Shown here: piece by piece, positions 53,013 to 62,100 of the stretch | How the letters are laid out: each line of letters begins with the position of its first letter | How positions within the stretch are numbered: position 1 is the first letter of the stretch | Assembly (NCBI GenBank): GCA_019454225.1 | Contig: CP075370.1 | Coordinates: 496,001-560,000, forward strand | Direction of reading: 5' to 3' | Source: Paracoccaceae bacterium | Lineage (GTDB): Bacteria > Pseudomonadota > Alphaproteobacteria > Rhodobacterales > Rhodobacteraceae | Length of the DNA: 64,000 nucleotides | Position numbers and translations under genes: made by a program | Notes under the pieces: model-generated | Told to the model about the DNA's origin: nothing | What the model saw: the letters and a program-made list of their open reading frames with translations, nothing else | Database searches by the model: none

Positions 53013-55117
53013 GTCAGTGCCCTTGCAAGGCTGACCTTGAACGTGCGGCCGCGCCCGGGGTCGAGCGACAGGTTGTTCTGATAGGCCTGGTCGAACGCAT
53101 TCTCGACCGCGAACTGCACGTCGAACCCGGCCAGCGCCCCGGCCTGCGGTTTCCACGACACGTAGAAGTCGTGCAGATCATAGGGCGCATAGCTGGCCGA
53201 GGTGATGTTGCCCGTCGTGGTGCTGCGGCTGGCGGTGGTGATCCGGTCCACGAAGGTGCCGCGCCATCCGAACTCCAGCCCCTTGTCCGGGATGCGATAG
53301 CCCAGCGTCAGCGCGACATTCTCGGCCGGCACGGTGCTGGGCACATAGGCATAGTCGGTGCCGTTGATCAGGCTGGTGCCCCTGGCGCGGCCCCGGACGT
53401 TCGAATAGGCAAGCCGCGCAAAGAACCGCTCGGCCTCGTATCCGGCCTCGACCTCGCCCCCCCAGAACTCGCCGCGCTCGGTGTTGCCGAAGAAGGTCGC
53501 GGCGCTGTTCGGCGTGGTGGTGATCAGGTTCCTGATGTCGTTGCGGAACAGCGTGGCCTTCAGTTGCAGGCTGTCGCCGGGGCCGAACACGTCCTGCCGC
53601 GACCAGGCAAGACCCAGCTCCACATTCGTCGCGGTTTCCTTTTCCAGCCCCACGGCCGGCGCCTTGGTGGTCGACCAGGAATATAGCTCGTCCAGCGTGG
53701 GCAGCCGTTCGGTGCGGGCCACCGACCCGAAGACCGAGACGTCGTCGGTCAGCCTGTAAAGCGCCGCCAGCGTCACCGCACTGGCATGATCGCTGACCGC
53801 GATGCCGCCCGGAATATCCGCGCCGGGGGTCCGGCGCGCAAAGTCGATGCGCGCACCCGGAATGATCGTCAGCCGGTCGCCGATCGAGATGTCGGCCTGG
53901 GCATAGACGCCGATCTTGCGATCCGTGCCCTCGGGATGGAAGTTCAGCGGCCCTTCCGACGCCGCCACGCGGTCCTGCGTGCTGGCCTGCACCCCGAAGG
54001 TCAGGAACGCGTCCCAGCCATTGCCCGACAGGTTCGCCGTGTTCTCCGCCTTCAGCGAGACCGTGCGATAGGCATAGTCCACGTCGCACCAGACGTTCAG
54101 GTTCGACGGCACCGGCGAACAGGCCTGCGGGTTGCCGGCCAGGTCGACCGCATCCCACTGGCTGACGGCGGTGTCGGAATAGGACAGCTGGACTTTCGGG
54201 TTCAGCCAGGGATTGTCGGTTGTGGCCTGCCAGCTTGCGCTGATGGTGTCGTCCGACACGTCGCGCTTGACCCTTCCGAACACCGACAGCGTGTTGCCGC
54301 CTGTCTGTGCCAGCGCCGCATTGTTGCTGTCGCTTTCGAATCGCTGCCACGAAAGGCGCAGCGTCTGGTTGTCGCCCAGCCGGAAGGTGCCTTTCAGCAG
54401 CGCGCTGGGTGCGCTCGATTCGCTGCCCGCGACCGCGACGCCGTTGCCGTTCCTGAACTCGTCCGACTCGCGATAGCCCAGCGCCGCCAGAAACTCGGCC
54501 CCTTCGGTCGGCGCCGTGGCGTAGATGCCCGAGAACACCCTGCCGTTGCCGTTGCTTTCCAGCCCGAACTTCAGCCGCAGCGCGTTCTTCTTGCCGTCCA
54601 CCAGAAAGTCGCCGGCATCCTTGGTCTCGAAGTTCACCGCGCCGCCGATTGCCCCCGATCCGTACAGCGTGGCCGACGCCGGGCCGCGCAGCACCTCGAC
54701 GCGCTTGTAAAGCTCGGGTTCGGTAAAGAATGAACCCAGCCGGTACTGTTCATAGAACTTCGGCACCCCGTCCACGTTGACGATGATGCGGGACTCGCTG
54801 GCGGTCTGCTCGGTGGCCCCGATTCCCCGGATGTTGAAGGCAAAGCCCAGCGGCCGGTCCGACCCGGCGGTCTGCACGCCCGGCACATTGCGGAACATCT
54901 GCCCGACGTTCGAGGCCTGCTCGCGGTCGATATCCTCCTGCTCGACGGCCGTCACCGCCTGCGGGGTGTCGATGGCGACCTTGGCCTGACCGGCACCAAG
55001 GATCAGGCGGCCCAGGAATGTGCCGGGCTGGGCATCCTGCGCCGCGGCGGGCGCCGCGATGCCGATGCAGGCGGCGGTTGACAACAGGCGCGCCACAGCG
55101 CGGGCAGAGATGGACAT
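53006..55117 (-). CDS. hmuR: TonB-dependent outer-membrane receptor, probably for heme
   Basis: 703 residues. A signal peptide runs to about residue 26. A plug domain follows (TPQAVTAVEQEDIDREQA, MFRNVPGVQTAG, NIRGIGATEQ, RVEVLRGPASATLYGSGAIGG) and then a 22-strand-type barrel ending in a C-terminal aromatic-type strand (LARALTW). AAGGGGAA fixes ATG 55115-55117. A heme role comes from the divergent hmuSTUV genes. The usual heme-receptor FRAP and NPNL/NPDL boxes are not clear; the region reads ERLPTLDELYS. Regulation by iron is likely from the promoter-overlapping palindrome. Confidence 0.83.
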   Translation of the reverse strand: MSISARAVARLLSTAACIGIAAPAAAQDAQPGTFLGRLILGAGQAKVAIDTPQAVTAVEQEDIDREQASNVGQMFRNVPGVQTAGSDRPLGFAFNIRGIGATEQTASESRIIVNVDGVPKFYEQYRLGSFFTEPELYKRVEVLRGPASATLYGSGAIGGAVNFETKDAGDFLVDGKKNALRLKFGLESNGNGRVFSGIYATAPTEGAEFLAALGYRESDEFRNGNGVAVAGSESSAPSALLKGTFRLGDNQTLRLSWQRFESDSNNAALAQTGGNTLSVFGRVKRDVSDDTISASWQATTDNPWLNPKVQLSYSDTAVSQWDAVDLAGNPQACSPVPSNLNVWCDVDYAYRTVSLKAENTANLSGNGWDAFLTFGVQASTQDRVAASEGPLNFHPEGTDRKIGVYAQADISIGDRLTIIPGARIDFARRTPGADIPGGIAVSDHASAVTLAALYRLTDDVSVFGSVARTERLPTLDELYSWSTTKAPAVGLEKETATNVELGLAWSRQDVFGPGDSLQLKATLFRNDIRNLITTTPNSAATFFGNTERGEFWGGEVEAGYEAERFFARLAYSNVRGRARGTSLINGTDYAYVPSTVPAENVALTLGYRIPDKGLEFGWRGTFVDRITTASRSTTTGNITSASYAPYDLHDFYVSWKPQAGALAGFDVQFAVENAFDQAYQNNLSLDPGRGRTFKVSLARALTW

Positions 55118-55198
55118 GCGTTCCCCTTTTCGCAACGTTTTGTTGTGCTGGCGGAACGCTGGCATGACGGGATCGGCACTTGACCCCGGACGGTCGCG

Positions 55199-55227
55199 GT
55201 TCTAGGAAGCCTGAGTGAATTAGTCAA
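55199..55227 (-). promoter_or_regulatory. Promoter of the TonB receptor with possible iron-responsive box
   Basis: On the minus strand TTGACT (55222-55227) and TAGAAC (55199-55204) are spaced by 17 bp. The -35 is overlapped by TGAGTGAATTAGTCA (55212-55226), a TGA-N9-TCA palindrome-like element of the kind described for iron regulation in Rhodobacterales. Box identity is inferred. Confidence 0.5.
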
Positions 55228-55313
55228 GCATATCACTGCGCCATCCAGCCAAGGGGCAACCCCGGCCAGACACGCGTCGCCAGACCCGTCCCCTGCGCCC
55301 GAAGGATGCCCCG

Positions 55314-56357
55314 ATGCTGTTGTCCCCCGATCTGATCGACCAGATTTCCAATGCCCGCGCCCAGCGCGGCAACCTGCGCGAACGCGATCTTGCCGCCGCC
55401 ATCGGCCTGACCGAGGCGCATCTGGTCGCCGCCGAGGTGGGGCAGGGCGCGGTGCGAATCGCCGCCGACCCCACCCGCCTGATGCCGCTGGTGGCCGGGC
55501 TGGGCGATGTCATGGCACTTACCCGCAACGAATCCTGCGTCCACGAACGGCGCGGCAGCTATCTCGATTTCCATGCGGGCGACCATGCCGCCATGGTGCT
55601 GGGCCCCGACATCGACCTGCGCATCTTTCCGCGCCACTGGGTCCATGCCTTTGCCGTGACGAAGGACACCAAGGACGGCCCGCGCCGCAGCATCCAGGTC
55701 TTCGACGCGGCGGGCGATGCCGTCCACAAGGTGCATCTGGGCGCCGAATCGGACATCGCCGCCTTCGACCGGCTGGCTCTGGCGCTGGCGCTGCCGGGTG
55801 ACACGCCCTTCATCCTGACCGACCGCGCCCCGGTTGACGGGCCCCGTGCCAACCCCGACCGCGCCGACGACCTGCGCGAGGCCTGGTCCAAGATGACCGA
55901 CACGCACCAGTTCCAGACGCTTGTCCACCGGCTCAAGATGAACCGGCTCGGCGCCTATCGCGTCGCGGGCGAACCCTTCGTGCGTCCGCTGCCTGCCGAT
56001 GCGGTGGAAACCGCGCTGCGCCAGGCCGCGGCACAGGCGCTGCCCATCATGATCTTCGTCGGCAACCGGGGCTGCATCCAGATTCATTCCGGCCCCGTCG
56101 CGCGGCTGGAACCGATGGGCCCGTGGTTCAACGTCCTGGACCCCCGGTTCAACCTGCACCTGCGCGCCGACCGCATCGCCGAGGTCCTGCTGGTCACCAA
56201 GCCCACGAAACGCGGCCCCGCCATCTCGGTCGAGGCCTTCGATGCGGGCGGCGAACTGATCCTGCAGATCTTCGGCAAGCGGACCGAGGCCGCCACCGAC
56301 ACCGCCGCATGGGACCGTCTGGCCACAGGCCTGGCGATGGCCGAGGTGGCGCGATGA
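55314..56357 (+). CDS. hmuS: Hemin-degrading / heme-chaperone protein
   Basis: 347 residues with two similar halves, the HemS/ChuS fold. Typical segments are IGLTEAHLVAA, MALTRNESCVHERRG, FPRHWVHAFAV and, in the second half, IFVGNRGCIQIHSGPV with LDPRFNLHLR. The family binds heme in the cytoplasm and either releases iron or hands heme on. GAAGGATG precedes the ATG. It is the first gene of hmuSTUV, divergent from the TonB receptor with a 196-bp shared control region, and its stop overlaps hmuT by four bases. Confidence 0.92.
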   Translation: MLLSPDLIDQISNARAQRGNLRERDLAAAIGLTEAHLVAAEVGQGAVRIAADPTRLMPLVAGLGDVMALTRNESCVHERRGSYLDFHAGDHAAMVLGPDIDLRIFPRHWVHAFAVTKDTKDGPRRSIQVFDAAGDAVHKVHLGAESDIAAFDRLALALALPGDTPFILTDRAPVDGPRANPDRADDLREAWSKMTDTHQFQTLVHRLKMNRLGAYRVAGEPFVRPLPADAVETALRQAAAQALPIMIFVGNRGCIQIHSGPVARLEPMGPWFNVLDPRFNLHLRADRIAEVLLVTKPTKRGPAISVEAFDAGGELILQIFGKRTEAATDTAAWDRLATGLAMAEVAR

Positions 56358-57241
56358 CCCGCCCGGCCCTGTCCGTCGCCAGCCTTCATGCCGGGCTGAC
56401 CGCGCTGCTCCTGCTGGGGCTGGCCGTGGCGGCCCGCGCCGATGAAGGGCCGCACCGGGTAGTCGCGGCGGGCGGTTCGGCGGCCGAGATCGTCTTTGCC
56501 CTGGGCGCGGGCGACCGCCTGATCGCCCGCGACACCACCTCCAGCCATCCCCCGCAGGTGCTGGACCTGCCCGACGTCGGCTATGTGCGGCGGCTGTCGC
56601 CCGAAAACATCATCGCCCTGTCGCCCGACCTGATCATCGCCGAACACGACGCCGGCCCGCCCGAGGCGATGGACCTTCTGCGCGGCGCGGGCGTCCCCGT
56701 CGCGCTGCTGCCCGCCGCGCAGGACCCCGCCGGGCTCGTGGCCAAGATCGGCACGGCGGCGCAGGCCCTGGGTCTGCCCGACGCAGGCGCCGCCCTGTCG
56801 GCGCAGGTCACCGCGCGCCTGGCCGAGGCCCGGACCGCGGCCGATGCGCTGCCGATGAAACCCCGCGTCCTGTTCATCCTGTCGATGCAGGGCGGGCGGC
56901 TGCTGGTGTCGGGCGGCGACACCGCCGCCGATGCGATGATCGGCCTTTCGGGCGGCCAGAACGCGGTCACCGAATTCACCGGCTACAAGCCCCTGACGGA
57001 CGAATCCGCCATCGCCGCCGCGCCCGACATCATCCTGATGATGGACCGTGGCGGCGAACACGACGCCAGCCTGGCCGAGGTTGCCGCGCATCCCGCCCTT
57101 GCCCTGACGCCCGCCGGGGCCGGGGCGCGGGTGATCCGGATGGATGGGCTTTACCTGCTGGGCTTCGGTCCGCGTACCGGCGATGCGCTTCTCGACCTGA
57201 CCGCGCAGTTCCGCCGCCTGATGCCCGAGGGTCGCGGCTGA
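56354..57241 (+). CDS. hmuT: Heme ABC importer periplasmic binding protein
   Basis: 295 residues with a signal peptide to about residue 29 (ARA before DEG). RVVAAGGSAAEIVFALGAG and the GYKPLTDESAIAAAPDIIL segment are characteristic of HmuT/PhuT, whose tyrosine ligands bind heme iron; the Tyr in TGYKPL is a plausible ligand. The start is ATG 56354, overlapping hmuS; a longer open frame from 56123 lies inside hmuS. The stop shares a base with the hmuU start. Confidence 0.92.
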   Translation: MTRPALSVASLHAGLTALLLLGLAVAARADEGPHRVVAAGGSAAEIVFALGAGDRLIARDTTSSHPPQVLDLPDVGYVRRLSPENIIALSPDLIIAEHDAGPPEAMDLLRGAGVPVALLPAAQDPAGLVAKIGTAAQALGLPDAGAALSAQVTARLAEARTAADALPMKPRVLFILSMQGGRLLVSGGDTAADAMIGLSGGQNAVTEFTGYKPLTDESAIAAAPDIILMMDRGGEHDASLAEVAAHPALALTPAGAGARVIRMDGLYLLGFGPRTGDALLDLTAQFRRLMPEGRG

Positions 57242-58305
57242 TGGCCATGGCAACCGCCGTTCCGCTGCCCGGCGACCGCGACGCGCAGGCGCGCGCCCTC
57301 GCCTTGTGGCTGGGCATCGCGCTGCTGCTCGCCGCGCTGGCCAGCCTGTCGCATGGCGCCAGCGGCGCATCGCTGTGGTCGGTGGCGCAGGCGCTGGTCT
57401 CGGGCGAACCCATCCCGGACCGCGATCGCATCATCCTGTGGGACATCCGCCTGCCCAGGCTGCTGACCGGCATTCTGGTCGGGGCGTCGCTGGCGGTCGG
57501 CGGGGCGGTCATGCAGGGCCTGTTCCGCAATCCGCTGGCCGATCCGGGCCTGGTCGGCGTGGGTGCGGGCGCCGGTCTCGGGGCGGTGGTCGCCATCGTG
57601 CTGGGCGGTCTGGCCCCCGCCTGGCTGGCGGCCCGGGCGGGCTATCACCTTGTGCCGCTCGCCGCCTTCCTGGGCGGCTGGGCCTCGACCCTCGTCCTCT
57701 ATCGCGTGTCCACCCGGGCGGGCCGCACCTCAGTCGCAACCATGCTGCTGGCCGGTATCGCGCTGGGCGCGCTGGCCGGGGCGCTGACCGGCATCCTGGT
57801 CTATCTGGCCGATGACCGTCAGCTGCGCGATCTCACGTTCTGGGGTCTCGGCAGCCTCGGCGGGGCCACCTGGCCCCGGATCGCGGCAGCGGGGCCGGTG
57901 ATGCTGCTGGCGCTCTGCACCGCACCCTTCCTGGCGCGCGGCCTGAACGGGCTGGCCCTGGGCGAGGCGGCGGCGCATCACATCGGCCTGCCCGTGCAGC
58001 GCGTCAAGTCGGTGGCGATCCTGACCGTCGCGGGCGCGACCGGTGCCGCCGTCGCCGTATCGGGCGGCATCGGCTTTGTCGGCATCGTCGTGCCGCATCT
58101 GCTGCGGCTGGCCACCGGCCCCGACCATCGCTTCCTGCTGGTCAACGCGGGTCTGGCAGGGGCCATCCTTCTGCTGCTGGCCGATCTGATCGCGCGCAAT
58201 GTCATTGCGCCCGCCGAACTGCCCATCGGCATCGTCACCGCCGTTCTGGGCGCCCCGGTGTTCCTGTGGATCCTGCTGCGCCGCCGGGGCCTGGTGGACC
58301 TGTGA
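57241..58305 (+). CDS. hmuU: Heme ABC importer permease
   Basis: A 354-residue BtuC/FecCD-type permease with about ten helices. LWDIRLPRLLTGILVGASLAVGGAVMQGLFRNPLADP-type segments near 70-110 (for example GAVMQGLFRNPLADP) and SGGIGFVGIVVPHLLR near 260 are hallmarks. It forms a homodimeric channel with HmuV. One-base overlaps join it to both neighbours. Confidence 0.92.
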   Translation: MAMATAVPLPGDRDAQARALALWLGIALLLAALASLSHGASGASLWSVAQALVSGEPIPDRDRIILWDIRLPRLLTGILVGASLAVGGAVMQGLFRNPLADPGLVGVGAGAGLGAVVAIVLGGLAPAWLAARAGYHLVPLAAFLGGWASTLVLYRVSTRAGRTSVATMLLAGIALGALAGALTGILVYLADDRQLRDLTFWGLGSLGGATWPRIAAAGPVMLLALCTAPFLARGLNGLALGEAAAHHIGLPVQRVKSVAILTVAGATGAAVAVSGGIGFVGIVVPHLLRLATGPDHRFLLVNAGLAGAILLLLADLIARNVIAPAELPIGIVTAVLGAPVFLWILLRRRGLVDL

Positions 58306-59078
58306 TGCTGACAGCCCGCGAACTGTCCGTCACCCTGGGGTCCAGGGCCGTGCTGCACGGTGTCGACGCGACCGCCCGCGCCGGTCAGGTCACCGCCATC
58401 GTCGGCCCGAACGGATCGGGCAAGACCACGCTTCTGCGCGCGCTGACCGGTGATGTGCCGTACCGCGGCACCGTCTCGCTGAACGGGCAGGACTGCGCGG
58501 GCCTCGCACCCTGGCGCCTTGCCGCGCTGCGTGCCGTGCTGCCGCAGGCCTCGGCGCTGGCCTTCCCCTTTACCGTGGCCGAGGTGGTGCGCCTTGGTCT
58601 GTCCTCCGGCCTCCACGCCGGCCGGTCCGATCTGGTGCCCCGCGCGCTGGAACAGGTCGGCATGGCGGCCCATGCCGCCCATCTGTACCAGCGGCTGTCA
58701 GGCGGCCAGCAGGCCCGCGTCCAGCTTGCCCGCGTCCTGGTGCAGGTCTGGGAACCCGTTGTCGCCGGTGAACCGCGCTGGCTGTTCCTCGACGAACCGG
58801 TGGCCAGCCTCGATGTCGCCCATCAGATCGCGGTGATGCGCCTGATGCGCCGCTTCGCCGATGGCGGCGGCGGCGTGGTGGCCGTTCTGCACGACCTGAA
58901 CCTTGCCGCCATGGTGGCCGATCGCCTGTGGCTTGTGCATGACGGCCGGCTGGCCGCCGAAGGTGCCCCGGCCGAGGTGCTGACGGAATCTGCGCTGTCC
59001 CGGGTCTGGGGCTGCCCCCTTCGCCCGGGCACGACGCCCCCCGGCTGGTTCGTCCTTCCGCAATCGGCCGAGGCCTGA
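58305..59078 (+). CDS. hmuV: Heme ABC importer ATPase
   Basis: 257 residues: Walker A GPNGSGKTT, Q-loop LPQASALAFPF (HmuV type), signature LSGGQQAR, Walker B WLFLDEPVASLD and switch VLHDLNLAA. The start at 58305 overlaps the hmuU stop. It converges on gltB with a 55-bp gap that has no strong terminator. Confidence 0.92.
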   Translation: MLTARELSVTLGSRAVLHGVDATARAGQVTAIVGPNGSGKTTLLRALTGDVPYRGTVSLNGQDCAGLAPWRLAALRAVLPQASALAFPFTVAEVVRLGLSSGLHAGRSDLVPRALEQVGMAAHAAHLYQRLSGGQQARVQLARVLVQVWEPVVAGEPRWLFLDEPVASLDVAHQIAVMRLMRRFADGGGGVVAVLHDLNLAAMVADRLWLVHDGRLAAEGAPAEVLTESALSRVWGCPLRPGTTPPGWFVLPQSAEA

Positions 59079-59133
59079 GGGTCACACCCCGGCCGGGATG
59101 CCACCGCCCGACGGAACGGGGCGGCGGCCCCGA

Positions 59134-62100
59134 TCACTCGGCCGGAACGCGCGCCGGTTCGTCCGACAGCGGCTGCGGCAGGCGGCTGACCATCTCCTTC
59201 GGGCAGACCTGGATGAAGTTGCGCCGTTCCTCGGCCCAGTTCTCCAGGATCCGGCGGGCCAGCCTGCTGTCCGTCTCGGCGGCGTGCCGTTCGATCAGGC
59301 CCCTCAGCTGCGCCTCCCAATGCGGATGGCTCACCGCGCAGGTCAGGATGGAATCGAGGTTCATCACATCCTCGGCCACACCCTTCGGATCATGGACATA
59401 GGCCATGCCCCCGGTCATGCCCGCACCGAAGTTCGCGCCGATCCGTCCCAGGATCACCGCGACACCGCCGGTCATGTATTCGCAGCCGTTAGACCCGCAG
59501 CCTTCCACCACCACCTTGGCGCCGCTGTTGCGCACCGCGAACCGTTCGCCCGCCCGGCCCGCCGCGAACAGGTAGCCATCGGTCGCCCCGTAAAGCACGG
59601 TGTTGCCGATGATCGTGTTCTCGCTCGCCTCCAGCGGGCTCGACATGGGCTGCCGCACCACGATCATTCCGCCCGACAGGCCCTTGCCCACATAGTCGTT
59701 GGCATCGCCCATCACCTCGAGCTTCAGGCCACGCACCGCAAAGGCCCCCAGCGACTGCCCGCAGGAACCGGCCAGCTTCACCGTCAGGTGGTCATGCTGC
59801 AGCGCGTTGCGCATCCCGAACTTGCGGACGATATGGCTCGACGCCCGCGTGCCGATGGTGCGGTGGGTGTTCCGCACGGCATAGGACAGCTGCATCTTCT
59901 CGCCATCCTCGAAGAACCGCGCGCCGTCGCGGATGATCTCGGCATCCAGCGTGTCGGGCACCGCGTTGCGCGGCTTCGACCGGTCATAGGTGATCTTCTG
60001 GCTGCCATCCACGGTGATCAGCATCGGGTTCAGGTCCAGGTCGTCCAGATGCGCCGCACCGCGCGACACCTGTGTCAGCAGGTCGGCCCGCCCGATGATC
60101 TCGTCCATCGACCGCGCGCCGATCTGGCTCAGGATCTCCCGCACCTCCTGCGCGTAGAAGGTGATCAGGTTCACCACCTTGTCCGCATTGCCGGTGAACT
60201 TGGCACGCAGGCGTTCGTCCTGTGTGCAGACGCCCACCGGGCAGGTGTTCGACTGGCACTGCCGCACCATGATGCAGCCCATGGCAATCAGCGCGGCGGT
60301 GCCGATGCCGTATTCCTCGGCCCCCATCATCGCCGCCATGACGATGTCGCGGCCGGTCCGCAGCCCGCCGTCGGTGCGCAGCGTGACCCGCTCGCGCAGG
60401 TTGTTCATCGCCAGAACCTGATGCGCCTCGGTCAGGCCCATTTCCCAGGGCAGGCCGGCATACTTGATGCTGGTCGCCGGGCTGGCCCCGGTGCCGCCGT
60501 TGTGGCCGGAAATCAGGATCACGTCGGCCTTCGCCTTGGCGACGCCCGCCGCGATGGTGCCCACGCCGCTTGCCGACACCAGCTTCACCGTCACCTTGGC
60601 GCGCGGGTTGATCTGCTTCAGGTCGTAGATCAGCTGCGCAAGGTCCTCGATACTGTAGATATCGTGGTGCGGCGGCGGGCTGATCAGCGTCACCCCCGGC
60701 GTCGAATGGCGCAGCCGCGCGATCAGCGCCGTCACCTTCATGCCGGGCAGCTGCCCACCCTCGCCGGGCTTGGCGCCCTGCGCCACCTTGATCTCCAGCT
60801 CCTCGCAGGCGTTCAGGTATTCGGCCGTCACGCCAAAGCGCCCGGATGCCACCTGCTTGATCTTGGCGCTGGGGTTGTCGCCATTCGGTTCCGGCGTGAA
60901 ATGCGCCGGATCCTCGCCGCCCTCGCCACTGTCCGACTTGGCCCCGATCCGGTTCATCGCCACGTTCAGCGTCTTGTGTGCCTCGGGGCTCAGCGCGCCC
61001 AGCGACATGCCCGGCGTGACGAACCGCTTGCGGATCGATGTGATCGATTCCACCTCCTCGATTGGCACGGCCTTGCCCAGCGGCTTGATGTCCAGAAGGT
61101 CGCGCAGGTGGATCGGCGGGTTTGCCCGCATCGCCGCCGAATACTGCTTCCAGATGTCATAGCTGGCCCGGTCGCAGGCGGTCTGCAGCATGTGCATCGT
61201 CTGCGCCTCCCAGGCGTGTTTCTCGCCCGACCGCCGCGCCTTGTAGAAGCCGCCGATGGGCAGCACGTCCTGCCCGCCCAGCCAGCCCCTGGCGTGCACT
61301 TCCTCCAGTTTCTGCTCGATCCCGTGCAGGCCGATCCCGCTGATCCGGCTGTGCATCCCGGGGAAGTATTCGGCCACCATGGCCCGGCTCAGACCGACCG
61401 CCTCAAAGTTCAGGCCCCCGCGATAGCTCGAGATCACCGAGATCCCCATCTTCGACATGATCTTCAGCAGGCCAGCATCAATGGCATCGCGATAGCGCCG
61501 CATCGCGTCGGTCAGGCTGCCATCCAGCAGCCCCCGCGAAATCCGGTCCGCAATCGAATCCTGCGCAAGGTAGGCGTTCACCGTGGTGGCCCCGCAGCCG
61601 ATCAGCACCGCAAAGTAATGCGGGTCGATGCATTCCGCCGACCGCACGTTCACCGAACAGAAGGTCCGCAGCCCCTTGCGGGTCAGCCAGCTGTGCACCG
61701 CACTGGTGGCCAGGATCATCGGCATCGGCACCTTCTCGGGGCCCTGGTGCTCGTCCGTCAGCACAAGATGGCTGGCGCCCGACCGCACCGCATCCTCGGC
61801 CTCGGCCCGGATGCGTTCCAGCCCCTGCCGCAGGTCGTCCAGTCCCTCGGTCGCCGGGAAGGTGCAGTCGATGAATGCGACCTGCGCACCGAACTGCTGC
61901 ACCATCACCTCGAATTCGGCATTGGCGATGAACGGGCTTTCCAGCACCAGGATCTCGGTCTGACTGGAGTTTTCGTCCAGCACGTTCTTCAGGTTGCCGA
62001 ACCGGGTCTTCAGGCTCATCACCCGGCTTTCGCGCAGGGAATCGATGGGCGGATTGGTCACCTGGCTGAAGTTCTGCCGGAAGAAATGCGACAGCGGGCG

